The translations under genes and the position numbers were made by a program. Below the pieces are notes generated by a model. That model saw nothing but the letters and a program-made list of their open reading frames with translations, searched no databases and was not told the origin of the DNA. Below, one piece after another: positions 24,714 to 32,905 of a DNA stretch of 64,000 nt. The stretch is from contig CAVRFM010000004.1 in the NCBI GenBank assembly GCA_963720375.1, positions 1-64,000 of the forward strand, in the 5' to 3' direction. Positions within the stretch are counted from its first letter, which is position 1, and every line of letters starts with the position of its first letter. Source of the DNA: JAPLHP01 sp963720375. Its GTDB lineage: Bacteria; Chloroflexota; Dehalococcoidia; UBA2247; RBG-13-53-26.

Positions 24714-25637
24714 ATGAGAAGCAAATATATCTTGGTGTTAATGGTATCAATCCTCCTCATGCTGGTTCTGGTGGGCACGCTGTCCTGTCAGCCATCAAGC
24801 AGCAGCTCGAAGAAGTCAATTGTGGTTACTTACTCTATTCTTGGGTCTATTGTAAAAGAATTGGTTGGCGACAAGGCAACTGTAACTGTGTCCATCCCCA
24901 ATGGACTGGACCCGCATGAATGGGAGCCATCTGCCAAAGACATAGAAGCGATAAACAAGGCAGACCTCGTTGTTGAAAATGGCCTCGGCCTTGAAGGCGG
25001 TATGGAGAAGACTCTACAGGCGGCTAGAGACAGCGGAGTAAAATTCTTCACCGCTTCAGACTACATCACTGTCCGCCATGTCGGGTCCGGAGAGGGGATT
25101 CCCTCCGGCGATCCGGACCAGGTAATCGGTGCGGCCGACCCACATCTGTGGATGGATCCGGTAGCTATGAAGAGCGTTGTCGAGGGACTGGCCTCTGAGT
25201 TGGTGAAAGACCTGAATCTGGATGTCAGCAGCCAGGCCCTGGACTTGGAGAACCGGCTGGACAGCTTAGATAAAGAAGTGGCTGATACGGTGGCGGCGAT
25301 ACCCCAAGAAAACCGCAATTTGGTCACTGGGCATGAATCAATGGGATACTTTGCCCAGCGCTACGGTTTTAAGCTGGTTGGGGTAATCATACCCAGCCTA
25401 TCGACAGAGGCTGATATCTCGGCAGAAGACTTGGCTGCGCTTAAGCAGGCCATCGAAGATAACCATGTCAAGGCAATCTTCACTGAGCTTGGCACATCGC
25501 CGTCGGTGGCCAAAGCCATAGGCGATGAAACAGGGGTACAAGTGGTTGAGCTTACTACACATGCTTTGCCCAGCGATGGCTCCTATTTTACGTTCCTCAG
25601 AAACATTGCCGGTGTTATTACCAATGCATTGAAATAG
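24714..25637 (+). CDS. znuA: Zinc ABC transporter substrate-binding lipoprotein
   Basis: A cluster A-I metal-binding lipoprotein. The signal segment ends in LVGTLSC (lipobox). Metal ligands lie in NGLDPHEWEPSAKDI, ADPHLWMDP, TGHESMGYFAQRYG and the C-terminal TELGTSPSVAKA segment, i.e. the usual three His plus an acidic residue. The loop before the second His, long and His-rich in many ZnuA proteins, is short here (GSGEGIPSGDPDQ). The frame is open 20 codons further to a GTG at 24654, but the signal peptide begins at 24714. It delivers metal to ZnuB. Confidence 0.9.
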   Translation: MRSKYILVLMVSILLMLVLVGTLSCQPSSSSSKKSIVVTYSILGSIVKELVGDKATVTVSIPNGLDPHEWEPSAKDIEAINKADLVVENGLGLEGGMEKTLQAARDSGVKFFTASDYITVRHVGSGEGIPSGDPDQVIGAADPHLWMDPVAMKSVVEGLASELVKDLNLDVSSQALDLENRLDSLDKEVADTVAAIPQENRNLVTGHESMGYFAQRYGFKLVGVIIPSLSTEADISAEDLAALKQAIEDNHVKAIFTELGTSPSVAKAIGDETGVQVVELTTHALPSDGSYFTFLRNIAGVITNALK

Positions 25638-25653
25638 TTAGGGTTGTCATAAT

Positions 25654-26505
25654 ATGAGTGTGCTGGTGACACCGTTCTCATCCAATAGCTTTATGCTTCA
25701 TGCTCTCATTGCCGGGGTTCTAGTTTCCATTGCCTGCGCTATTGTCGGCACTTTTGTTATCCTTCGTGGGCTGGCCTTCATCGGCGATGCGCTTGCCCAC
25801 GGCGTATTGCCAGGCATTGCGGTGGCAATTCTGGTAGGCTTCCCGGGAATAATCGGAGCGGCTATCGGCGCTGTGTTCATGATCGGCGGGATCACTACAA
25901 TTACGCAGCGATCCCGACTATCCTCGGACACTGCCATTGGACTCCTTTTCATCGGGATGCTATCCCTCGGCGTGGTGATCGTATCGCGCTCTAACTCTTT
26001 TAGCGGCGACCTGACCCGTATTTTGTTCGGCGAGATTCTGGGCATCGGTATCCCCGCTATCCTGATTCAACTCATAGCCACGATCATTATTGCGGTTATA
26101 GCTGTGATCTGCGCTCGCCCGTTCTTGCTGCTCAGTTTTGATCGTGAGCAGGCGGAGGTCGCCGGTTTCTCGGTCCGTCTTTATCACAATATTATGCTCC
26201 TCATGATCGCAGCCACTGTGATCGTATCTTTCCAAACGGTGGGCACTTTGCTCGTCTTCGGGTTGCTCATCGCCCCAGCTGGCGCTGGGGCACTCCTTGC
26301 CCGCCGGATAGAAGCGATGATGGCCTGGGCGATGCTCTTTGGTGTGTTGTCAATGTATTCGGGTTTGCTGATTAGTTATCACTTTGGCTTGGCCGCCGGT
26401 GCGTCCATAGTACTGGTGACTGTAGCCATCTTTTTTGTTGTTTTCATCATACAGAATATACGTCATCGTCGGGTAGTTCATCCTCAGGAGTTAAGACATG
26501 GATAG
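25654..26505 (+). CDS. znuB: Zinc ABC transporter permease
   Basis: A 283-residue ABC-3-family permease with about eight or nine hydrophobic segments, among them AIVGTFVILRGLAFIGDALA near 27 and the coupling segment FDREQAEVAGFSVRLYHNI near 163. It forms the membrane channel with ZnuA and ZnuC. Its 3' end overlaps the znuC start by 8 bases, so translation is coupled. The relic of another ABC-3 permease gene is seen after znuC. Confidence 0.9.
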   Translation: MSVLVTPFSSNSFMLHALIAGVLVSIACAIVGTFVILRGLAFIGDALAHGVLPGIAVAILVGFPGIIGAAIGAVFMIGGITTITQRSRLSSDTAIGLLFIGMLSLGVVIVSRSNSFSGDLTRILFGEILGIGIPAILIQLIATIIIAVIAVICARPFLLLSFDREQAEVAGFSVRLYHNIMLLMIAATVIVSFQTVGTLLVFGLLIAPAGAGALLARRIEAMMAWAMLFGVLSMYSGLLISYHFGLAAGASIVLVTVAIFFVVFIIQNIRHRRVVHPQELRHG

Positions 26506-27358
26506 TCCCAAAGAGGTTGTTGCTTCGTCGCCCGATGGAACTGGGGCATCCACGCTGAGCACTGACGGCCCCCCCTATATCCAGGCCAAGAATCTCAATA
26601 TTGGTTACTCTAAGGAAGTCGTTGTGGCAGACATCGGTTTTGAGCTGAGACGGGGGGAGGCTGTGGCTCTCATTGGCACCAATGGTTCAGGCAAATCGAC
26701 TCTTCTCAAAACAATTGTGGGGCTGCTACCGCTTCTGGGAGGCCAGCTATTAATATTTGGAATGCATCCCGGCAGTAATCCCCGCAGGATAGCTTATCTT
26801 GGTCAGTTCCATGCCTCTGGATTCGTTCTTCCTCTGCGTGCCATTGATGTCGTGCGCATGGGCCGATTTCCCTCACATGGATTATTAAGACGAATGGGCC
26901 ACCAAGATGATGAGATCGTATTATCTGCCATGCGTACCATGGGCATCGAGGAGCTGGCAGAGTGTCCATTAAGGTCCTTATCCGGTGGTCAACAACAGCG
27001 GACCTATCTGGCTCAAGTACTGGCTCATCAAGCAGACCTGCTGGTATTGGACGAACCGGCAGCAGGTCTGGACGCCGGTGGCAGAGAGCTCTACTTGCAG
27101 GCAATCGACAATGAACTTCGCCGTGGAGCATCAGTTGTTGTGGCCACTCATGATATCCAGGAAGAAGCAGCACTCTGCCACCAGGTAATGCTCCTGGCTC
27201 GCCGGGTAGTTGCTATTGGTACGCCGCAACAGGTATTGAGGCCCGATGCATTACTGGAGACCTTTGGTATAGTCGTTAGCGGTGAGAAACGTCTCCATGT
27301 GATCGAGGCCAAACACGGACACGACGATGGCCATCGGCCGGGTGAGCAAAAAGGTTAG
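26498..27358 (+). CDS. znuC: Zinc ABC transporter ATPase
   Basis: A 286-residue ABC ATPase: Walker A GTNGSGKST near 65, signature SLSGGQQQR, Walker B LLVLDEPAAGLD, H-loop ATHDIQEE. The first 25 residues are a non-conserved Ser/Thr-rich extension. The C-terminus is His-rich (KHGHDDGHRPGEQ), as often found in zinc-related proteins. It is the third gene of the zur-znuABC operon. Confidence 0.9.
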   Translation: MDSPKEVVASSPDGTGASTLSTDGPPYIQAKNLNIGYSKEVVVADIGFELRRGEAVALIGTNGSGKSTLLKTIVGLLPLLGGQLLIFGMHPGSNPRRIAYLGQFHASGFVLPLRAIDVVRMGRFPSHGLLRRMGHQDDEIVLSAMRTMGIEELAECPLRSLSGGQQQRTYLAQVLAHQADLLVLDEPAAGLDAGGRELYLQAIDNELRRGASVVVATHDIQEEAALCHQVMLLARRVVAIGTPQQVLRPDALLETFGIVVSGEKRLHVIEAKHGHDDGHRPGEQKG

Positions 27359-27359
27359 G

Positions 27360-27468
27360 GTTTCAGAGGACATTGCTATCGTTATCTTCTTTTGTCAGTG
27401 CCATGGCATTGGGCGTGTTTTTCGTCGGACTCAAGGCGGGCTACAATATTGACCTTTCGGCTTTTCGT
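27360..27468 (+). pseudogene. Relic of a second ABC-3 metal permease
   Basis: After znuC one frame reads VSEDIAIVIFF and the next continues SFVSAMALGVFFVGLKAGYN and IDLSAF. This is the internal stretch of ABC-3 permeases that precedes a Leu-Phe-Gly motif. Both ends are missing and a frameshift is present. It shows that the operon once carried a further permease gene, or that a duplication decayed. Confidence 0.65.
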
Positions 27469-27526
27469 TCAGTCGCAACCGAGTTTGAATTGTGACGCAA
27501 ATGAGGCGATGCGGTAAGGAGGGAGA

Positions 27527-28342
27527 TTGATTCATATTGGCATAAACCCCAACATAGTCATCTTCGGGCGCTTCACTATCTACTGGCATGCCATCCTTAT
27601 GGTCATAGCCATAGCCGTGGGTGTGCTGATCACTCTGCGTCTGGCGAAGAAGGCAGGATTCTCGCAAGAAGCCATCTTAACCGTCTGCTTTTGGGCCGTC
27701 ATATTCGGCATCATTGGGGCGAGGGTTTCGTGGGCTCTGGATCCGGAAAACCTGAGCGCATGGAAGCACCCGACCGAGCTACTCGCTATTCAGAACGGTG
27801 GTCTAGGCTGGTATGGTGCGCTGATTGGAGGCATTCTGGCGGTGGTCGTCTATTCCCAAATCAAGAAGTTCCCGCTGGCTCGCTTTGCTGATGCGGCTGC
27901 CCCAGCCATTATTCTGGGACTGGCCATCGGTAGGATTGGCTGAACCATAAACGGGGATTCCGTTGGAACCCCAACATCACTGCCCTGGGGCTTCGTCTAT
28001 ACCAATCCGAATTCCTTTGCGCCCCTGGGGATTGCAACGCACCCGTATCCGGTGTATGAGATTATTTGGGACCTAATGGTTTTCGGCCTGCTGTGGCGCT
28101 TGAAGGATAGAATCAAGCCGGATGGCAGCCTCTTTCTGGTTATGATAGCAACGTATTCCTTTGGAAGATTCTTCCTCAGTTTCCTCAAGGACGAGGTGTC
28201 GGTGCTGGGGCCGTTGCACCAGTCACAGATTATATCCCTGGCTCTGTTTGTAATCGCTGTCGCTTTGCTTGCCTATCGCAAGGTAAGGCTGGTGAAACCG
28301 GAAACTGCTGCGAAGCCTAAAGAGGCGCTACCATTGTGCTGA
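27527..28342 (+). pseudogene. lgt: Prolipoprotein diacylglyceryl transferase with an in-frame TGA
   Basis: Lgt moves diacylglycerol from phosphatidylglycerol to the lipobox Cys of prolipoproteins in the membrane. The frame (271 codons) carries the family segments GINPNIVIFG, GGLGWYGALIGG, GLAIGRIG, then TINGDSVGTPTSLPWGFVYT, HPYPVYE and SFGRFFLSFLKDE. Between GRIG and TINGD the codon is TGA (27941-27943), where family members have Asn or Cys. The reading frame is the same on both sides. It is a point nonsense mutation, an error, or a recoded codon: a hairpin at 27953-27972 is placed much like a bacterial SECIS. The start TTG has AAGGAGG 4 bases upstream. Confidence 0.85.
27953..27972 (+). other. 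Hairpin just after the lgt TGA (SECIS-like position)
   Basis: ggggattcc pairs with ggaacccc around a GTT loop with one bulged A. The stem starts 9 bases after the TGA. Bacterial SECIS elements lie at this distance and have a bulge plus a GU in the loop; here the bulge is A rather than U. The same bases also encode conserved residues, so the fold could be incidental. Confidence 0.35.
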
Positions 28343-28529
28343 CTGCGGCGGCTATCTTCTTCCTTTGCTTCGTTTTCTCCCCGAAACGCAGATGGCATCA
28401 AACCTCAGCCGAGAGTTAGATGATTGCCCTTGTTCATGTGGTGTCAAGGTAGCATACTGAGAAGGCCGGTATGAACGGTTAACGCCTGGTGGACTCTACT
28501 CGGCTGTCTCGAGTCAGTGGTAAGGTAAA

Positions 28530-29543
28530 TTACAATCCTTTATCCACCAGATATGAGACAAGGTCAGCCAGGCGGCAGGAATAGCCCCATTCGTTATCGT
28601 ACCAGGCCAGCACCTTCACCATGTTGCCAGCAACGACCATGGTATTCTCGGCATCCACGATAGAGCTTGCTGTATTGCCCTTGAAATCGATGCTGACCAG
28701 CGGTTCTTCGCAATACTCCAGTATACCCTTCAGGTTGGTTTCAGCAGCTTTCTTGAATGCCTGGTTCACCTCTGCTGCAGTGACCTCTTTGCCCAGATCA
28801 GCTACGAAATCGCAGAGGGACACGGTGGTGACCGGAACTCTGAAGGCAACCCCATGGATCTTACCCTTGAGTTCGGGAAGGACCAGGGTTACAGCCTTGG
28901 CGGCGCCAGTGGTGGTGGGGATGATGTTCATAGCCGCTGCCCGGGCGCGGCGCAAGTCTTTATGCACCGTATCGAGGATCCTCTGGTCGTTGGTGTAAGC
29001 ATGGATGGTAGACATCAGTCCTTTACTCACGCCAAAATTCTGATGCAGTACCTTGACCACCGGAGCGATGCAGTTGGTAGTGCATGAGGCATTGGAAATG
29101 ATGCGGTGCTTGGCGGGATCATATTTCCCCTCATTAACGCCCAGGACAATGGTGATATCCTCGTCTTTTGCAGGAGCGGAGATGATTACCTTCTTTGCAC
29201 CGCCCTGGAAGTGGGCTGATGCCTTTGCACCATCAGTAAATAGCCCGGTGGATTCGATTACAATCTCCACTCCATATTTGTTCCACTCGATCCTGCCGGG
29301 GTCTCGTTCAGCCAGGACCTTGGTTGCCTTGCCATCAACGATGATAGAGTCGTTGGTGGCCTCTACTTTGCCTGGATAAATGCCATAGTTGCTATCGTAC
29401 TTGAGGAGGTGGGCATTGCTTTTGGCATCAGTGAGGTCGTTGACAACAGCCACCTCCAGTTTCTTAGGATAGCGTTCCTTGATAGCTTTGAAGGCCAACC
29501 TCCCAATGCGACCAAAACCGTTAATGCCAATCTTGGTTGCCAT
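28530..29543 (-). CDS. gap: Glyceraldehyde-3-phosphate dehydrogenase
   Basis: A 337-residue NAD(P)-dependent glycolytic/gluconeogenic enzyme. The Rossmann motif GINGFGRIGRLAFKA is at 6-20, the catalytic Cys lies in SNASCTTNC near 155, and the catalytic His is in the HAYTNDQ segment. PTTTGAAKAV and the closing WYDNEWGYS are typical. It is encoded near enolase, though in a separate unit. Its leader contains an inverted repeat (29571-29603). The start has a good SD (gggagg). Confidence 0.95.
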   Translation of the reverse strand: MATKIGINGFGRIGRLAFKAIKERYPKKLEVAVVNDLTDAKSNAHLLKYDSNYGIYPGKVEATNDSIIVDGKATKVLAERDPGRIEWNKYGVEIVIESTGLFTDGAKASAHFQGGAKKVIISAPAKDEDITIVLGVNEGKYDPAKHRIISNASCTTNCIAPVVKVLHQNFGVSKGLMSTIHAYTNDQRILDTVHKDLRRARAAAMNIIPTTTGAAKAVTLVLPELKGKIHGVAFRVPVTTVSLCDFVADLGKEVTAAEVNQAFKKAAETNLKGILEYCEEPLVSIDFKGNTASSIVDAENTMVVAGNMVKVLAWYDNEWGYSCRLADLVSYLVDKGL

Positions 29544-29570
29544 TTGCCTTCCTCCCTTCTTGCTTTGCTA

Positions 29571-29603
29571 CGTATACCAGCAGCCTAAGGCTTCCGGTAT
29601 ACG
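29571..29603. repeat. Inverted repeat in the gap leader
   Basis: cgtatacc (29571-29578) pairs with ggtatacg (29596-29603), and inside it agcc-taa-ggct forms a second stem. It lies between the 31-residue ribosomal protein gene and gap on the minus strand. It could be a terminator without a T-run, an attenuator or a repressor site such as that of a central glycolytic regulator. Confidence 0.45.
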
Positions 29604-29645
29604 CAGCGTACTCAAGTGTCTGTATTATTCTATTTGTCAGAAGAC

Positions 29646-29741
29646 CTATTTATGCCGTCTCGCCCAAGCGGTCTTCTTCATCATCTTCTTGTGCTTGTGT
29701 TTGGCCATTTTCTTCTGGCGCCACTTACGAACAGAGCCCAT
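29646..29741 (-). CDS. 31-residue AURKAIP1/COX24-family ribosomal protein (bS22-like)
   Basis: A very short, extremely basic protein starting MGSVRKWRQKKMAKHKHKKM and ending KTAWARRHK. The pattern KWRQKKM-KHKHKK and the basic tail match the AURKAIP1/COX24 (mS38) domain. Tiny bacterial members of this family are small-subunit ribosomal proteins named bS22 in mycobacteria. An SD (aaaggtaa) lies at the right distance. It should bind 16S rRNA near the decoding region; that part is knowledge of the family, not seen here. It lies upstream of gap, with an inverted repeat between them. Confidence 0.8.
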   Translation of the reverse strand: MGSVRKWRQKKMAKHKHKKMMKKTAWARRHK

Positions 29742-29930
29742 ACATATTACCTTTCATAGAATCACCTACCTTGTTCAGCAGTCCTTGGCTGTGACTAAGC
29801 ATATCAATGAATACTTCATGGAATATGATATCACCAATGGCTTGTTGGCAGAAAGCCTGAGCACAATGTAGCACTCTATCCATGGAGTACCTCTAGATGG
29901 CGATGGTGGTATTGGTCATGCCAGTAAGTT

Positions 29931-30935
29931 TCACTGGACCCCCGGGGTTCTATAGAGGATGGTGCCATTCTTGTGGACTCTTTCTGCCTTTCCCTCGGCG
30001 CACAGCGGTTCCAGGTGGGCCAGAGCTGACATTACCGCCAGGCGTTTATCGAGAGGGAGCAGTTCCTCAAAAGACATGGTGAGGCCATTGACAATCCAGG
30101 GGATTTGAAGGGAAATATCATAGGCTGTCTTGGGTCCTTCTTTCAAGACATTGGTGATGGCTGCCCTTCTTTCTTCATGGTGATGGAGCAATTCCTTAAT
30201 TCTCTGCCTTATACCGGTGAAGACATACTCGTGTGCCGGGAGGACAAGGTCGACATCCAATGTTTCGATGGTTCTCAGTGAGCGGAGGTAGTGGCTGAGG
30301 GGGTCAGGCCCTGACTGCGGGTGTAAGCTGATATTAGGGAATGTAGCAGGTAGTATATGGTCTCCTGATAGTAATATCTTCTTTGCCCTGTCGTAGAGGC
30401 AGACGTGCCCTGGGGAATGTCCTGGTGTCCAGATCACTTCGAAGTCGAAGCGGCCTTGATGAATTATTTCGCCACCATTCAGCGTTATCTCGGGAGACAT
30501 AGGCATGACAAATTGCCTTACTCCCATTGATGCCTTTTGAAGGCGGGGCAGCTCTGCTTCCGGCACTCCATTCAGACGAAGCAGGCTGGCTGTTTCGTCG
30601 AGTAGGTTGTCCGTGTTGACATATCGGGAGTCAATGAAATCCCTTTCCACCCGGTGGAGGGCCACCTTTGCCTTTGACAGTTCTACCAGCCGTCCTGCCA
30701 GGCCGTAGTGGTCAGGGTGAAAATGGGTGATGATGATCTGGGTAATCTTATCAAAACCAACCCCGATCTCAGCCAGTTGTTTTTCCATAGCAGCAAATGC
30801 TTGCCTGGTATTCCAGCCGGTGTCCACCAGAAGCCAGCCCTGGTCTCCCTGTATGAGATAGGCATTGACTGCCAACTGGTCGCTGAGCAGGAGAATCGGT
30901 AGTTTCAGCTGATGGATACCCGGCACTATCTCCAT
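29931..30935 (-). CDS. MBL-fold hydrolase (LACTB2-like)
   Basis: A 334-residue metallo-beta-lactamase-fold protein with a helical C-terminal domain. Metal motifs: ITHFHPDHYGLAG near 68, TPGHSPGHVCLYD near 170, LLSGDHILP near 188 and LPAHEYVF near 233. The C-terminal 70 residues form a winged-helix-like domain, as in LACTB2-type proteins (nuclease or thioesterase relatives). It overlaps the enolase stop by one base and is the third gene of a SLOG-enolase-MBL unit. The substrate is unknown. Confidence 0.85.
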   Translation of the reverse strand: MEIVPGIHQLKLPILLLSDQLAVNAYLIQGDQGWLLVDTGWNTRQAFAAMEKQLAEIGVGFDKITQIIITHFHPDHYGLAGRLVELSKAKVALHRVERDFIDSRYVNTDNLLDETASLLRLNGVPEAELPRLQKASMGVRQFVMPMSPEITLNGGEIIHQGRFDFEVIWTPGHSPGHVCLYDRAKKILLSGDHILPATFPNISLHPQSGPDPLSHYLRSLRTIETLDVDLVLPAHEYVFTGIRQRIKELLHHHEERRAAITNVLKEGPKTAYDISLQIPWIVNGLTMSFEELLPLDKRLAVMSALAHLEPLCAEGKAERVHKNGTILYRTPGVQ

Positions 30936-32239
30936 TAATTCTTCCTCAGGCTATAAAATGCCTGCCCTCCAGCGTAGTGGCCCTTCGAGCCCAATTCCTC
31001 CTCGATTCTGAGCAGGCGGTTGTACTTGCAATTCCGCTCTGAGCGGCAGGGCGCGCCAGCCTTGATCATGCCGGTGTTCATGGCTACAGCAAGGTCGGCG
31101 ATAGTGGTGTCCTCGGTCTCACCGGAGCGGTGGCTGACCACGGCTGTCCAGCCTGCTTGCCGTGCTTTCTCAATAACCCTGATCGTTTCCGTCAGTGTAC
31201 CCGCCTGGTTGGGTTTGATGAGGATTGAATTGGAGGATCGTTCAGCGATGCCGCGGGCCAGACGCTGAGCATTGGTGACATAGAGGTCATCGCCCACAAG
31301 CTGCACGTTCTTCCCCAATTTCTCTGTAAGCAGTTGCCATCCTTCCCAGTCATCCTCAGCCATGCCGTCCTCAATGCTGATAATGGGGTAACTTGACACC
31401 CAGTCAGCGTAATAGTTCACCATCTCCTGGCTGCTGAAGGAGGCTCCCTCTTTGGCGAGGACATATTTACCCTGGTCGTAGAATGTGCTTGCTGCGGGGT
31501 CCAGAGCGATGAGACAATCTGTGCCGGGCCGATAACCTGCCTTTTCAATGGCTTTCAGGATCAGCTCCACTGCTTCTCTGTTTGACTTCAGGGAAGGCGC
31601 AAATCCTCCTTCATCACCCACATTGGTGTTTAGTCCCTTTTCCCTTAGAACCAGTCGCAGGGAATGGTAGACTTCACTGCCCATTCGAAGGGCATGGGCG
31701 AAGCTCTTTGCCCCGCTGGGCATGACCATGAATTCCTGGAGATCAGTTGAGTCCTGGGCGTGTTTGCCCCCGTTGAGGATGTTCATCATGGGCACAGGCA
31801 GGGTGCAAGCAGCCGCACCACCAAGGTGACGATAGAGAGGGATGCCCGAAGAGTTTGCGGCAGCATGGGCAATAGCTAATGATGCTCCTAAAATCGCGTT
31901 GGCACCCAGTCTGGACTTATCAGGAGTGCCATCGAGCTCTATCATCTTTTGGTCAATGACAGCCTGATCCAGCGCAGACATGCCTATCACGATCCCACTG
32001 ATATCATGGTTGACGTGTTTCACTGCCTGGAGTACTCCTAAGCCATGAAACCTCTTCTTATCTCCGTCACGGAGCTCCACTGCCTCGTGGCTTCCGGTGC
32101 TTGCTCCTGAGGGGACAGAGGCACGTCCTAGGGTGCCATTATGCAACGTTACTTCAACTTCGACCGTGGGATTGCCTCTGGAATCGAGGATTTCCCGCGC
32201 CCTGATGCTCTCAATAGCGTCTGCGTTCGTCTTCATCAT
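30935..32239 (-). CDS. eno: Enolase
   Basis: The enzyme interconverts 2-phosphoglycerate and phosphoenolpyruvate, with Mg2+. The 434 residues hold SIRAREILDSRGNPTVEVEV at the start, VPSGASTGSHEA, GDEGGFAP, the metal ligands in IALDPAAS, SIEDGMAEDD and LVGDDLYVTN, and the catalytic Lys in LIKPNQAGTL with SHRSGETEDTTIADLAVA. All key residues seem present. It overlaps the upstream SLOG gene by four bases (ATGA) and the downstream MBL gene by one. Confidence 0.95.
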   Translation of the reverse strand: MMKTNADAIESIRAREILDSRGNPTVEVEVTLHNGTLGRASVPSGASTGSHEAVELRDGDKKRFHGLGVLQAVKHVNHDISGIVIGMSALDQAVIDQKMIELDGTPDKSRLGANAILGASLAIAHAAANSSGIPLYRHLGGAAACTLPVPMMNILNGGKHAQDSTDLQEFMVMPSGAKSFAHALRMGSEVYHSLRLVLREKGLNTNVGDEGGFAPSLKSNREAVELILKAIEKAGYRPGTDCLIALDPAASTFYDQGKYVLAKEGASFSSQEMVNYYADWVSSYPIISIEDGMAEDDWEGWQLLTEKLGKNVQLVGDDLYVTNAQRLARGIAERSSNSILIKPNQAGTLTETIRVIEKARQAGWTAVVSHRSGETEDTTIADLAVAMNTGMIKAGAPCRSERNCKYNRLLRIEEELGSKGHYAGGQAFYSLRKN

Positions 32240-32721
32240 TTCCGTTTCTTATTCCTGGATCTGGCAGCATCAACAGCTTTTTCCACTGCCTCCTCGGCAT
32301 TCTGAGCCGGAATCAGAGCATCATCCATCTGCCCGTGCAGAGACAGTGACCATGTATCTAATCCTACCACGGGAATGCCACCCTGGAGGGCAAAAGCAAT
32401 CTCAGATAAGGTACCATAGCTGCCGTCTATGGCGATTATTGCCTGGGCTGACTTGACCACAATGGCGTTACGCGCATACCCCATGCCGGTGACTATGGGG
32501 ACATCTACATAAGCATTAGCTGCATGGCGATCATCCCCTGGCAGTATGCCTATGGTTAACCCTCCCGCCGATCTGGCTCCCTTACAGGCTGCCTCCATCA
32601 CCCCGCCCAATCCGCCGCATATCAGTGCAACCCCCTGCTCGGCTAATCTCTGTCCCACTTCTTCTGCGAGACATGCCTGCTCAGCGGAACACTCACTACC
32701 ACCGACAACAGCGATGAATAT
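32236..32721 (-). CDS. TIGR00725-type SLOG/LOG-family protein, apparent ATA start
   Basis: A Rossmann-like protein of the SLOG superfamily (lysine decarboxylase-like/LOG), which bind nucleotides or cytokinin-like substrates. It has CGGLGGVMEAACKGARSAGG near 35, IVTGMGYARNAIVVKSAQAI and DGSYGTLSEIAFAL. The first standard start (GTG, 32658) would cut off the first strand. The frame continues upstream with FIAVVGGSECSAEQACLAEE, which is the expected N-terminus. No ATG, GTG or TTG precedes it; AGGAG at 32738-32734 points to ATC (32724) or ATA (32721). I use the ATA. It is the first gene of the unit with enolase. Confidence 0.75.
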   Translation of the reverse strand: MFIAVVGGSECSAEQACLAEEVGQRLAEQGVALICGGLGGVMEAACKGARSAGGLTIGILPGDDRHAANAYVDVPIVTGMGYARNAIVVKSAQAIIAIDGSYGTLSEIAFALQGGIPVVGLDTWSLSLHGQMDDALIPAQNAEEAVEKAVDAARSRNKKRK

Positions 32722-32905
32722 GATAAGAGATATCTCCTAAAAGTGAAAATAGTTCGGACTGGCCGAACTTCGATGGGGGAATTATAGCATCTCGTTCCCA
32801 GCTTTAACAACAGAAGCGAAGGATCATTGCTCTCTGCCTGTGATTGGTGGCGGCTTGTTGCCTCTTGTTGACACTGCTAATCTACGTGACTACCATTAAG
32901 CCATT

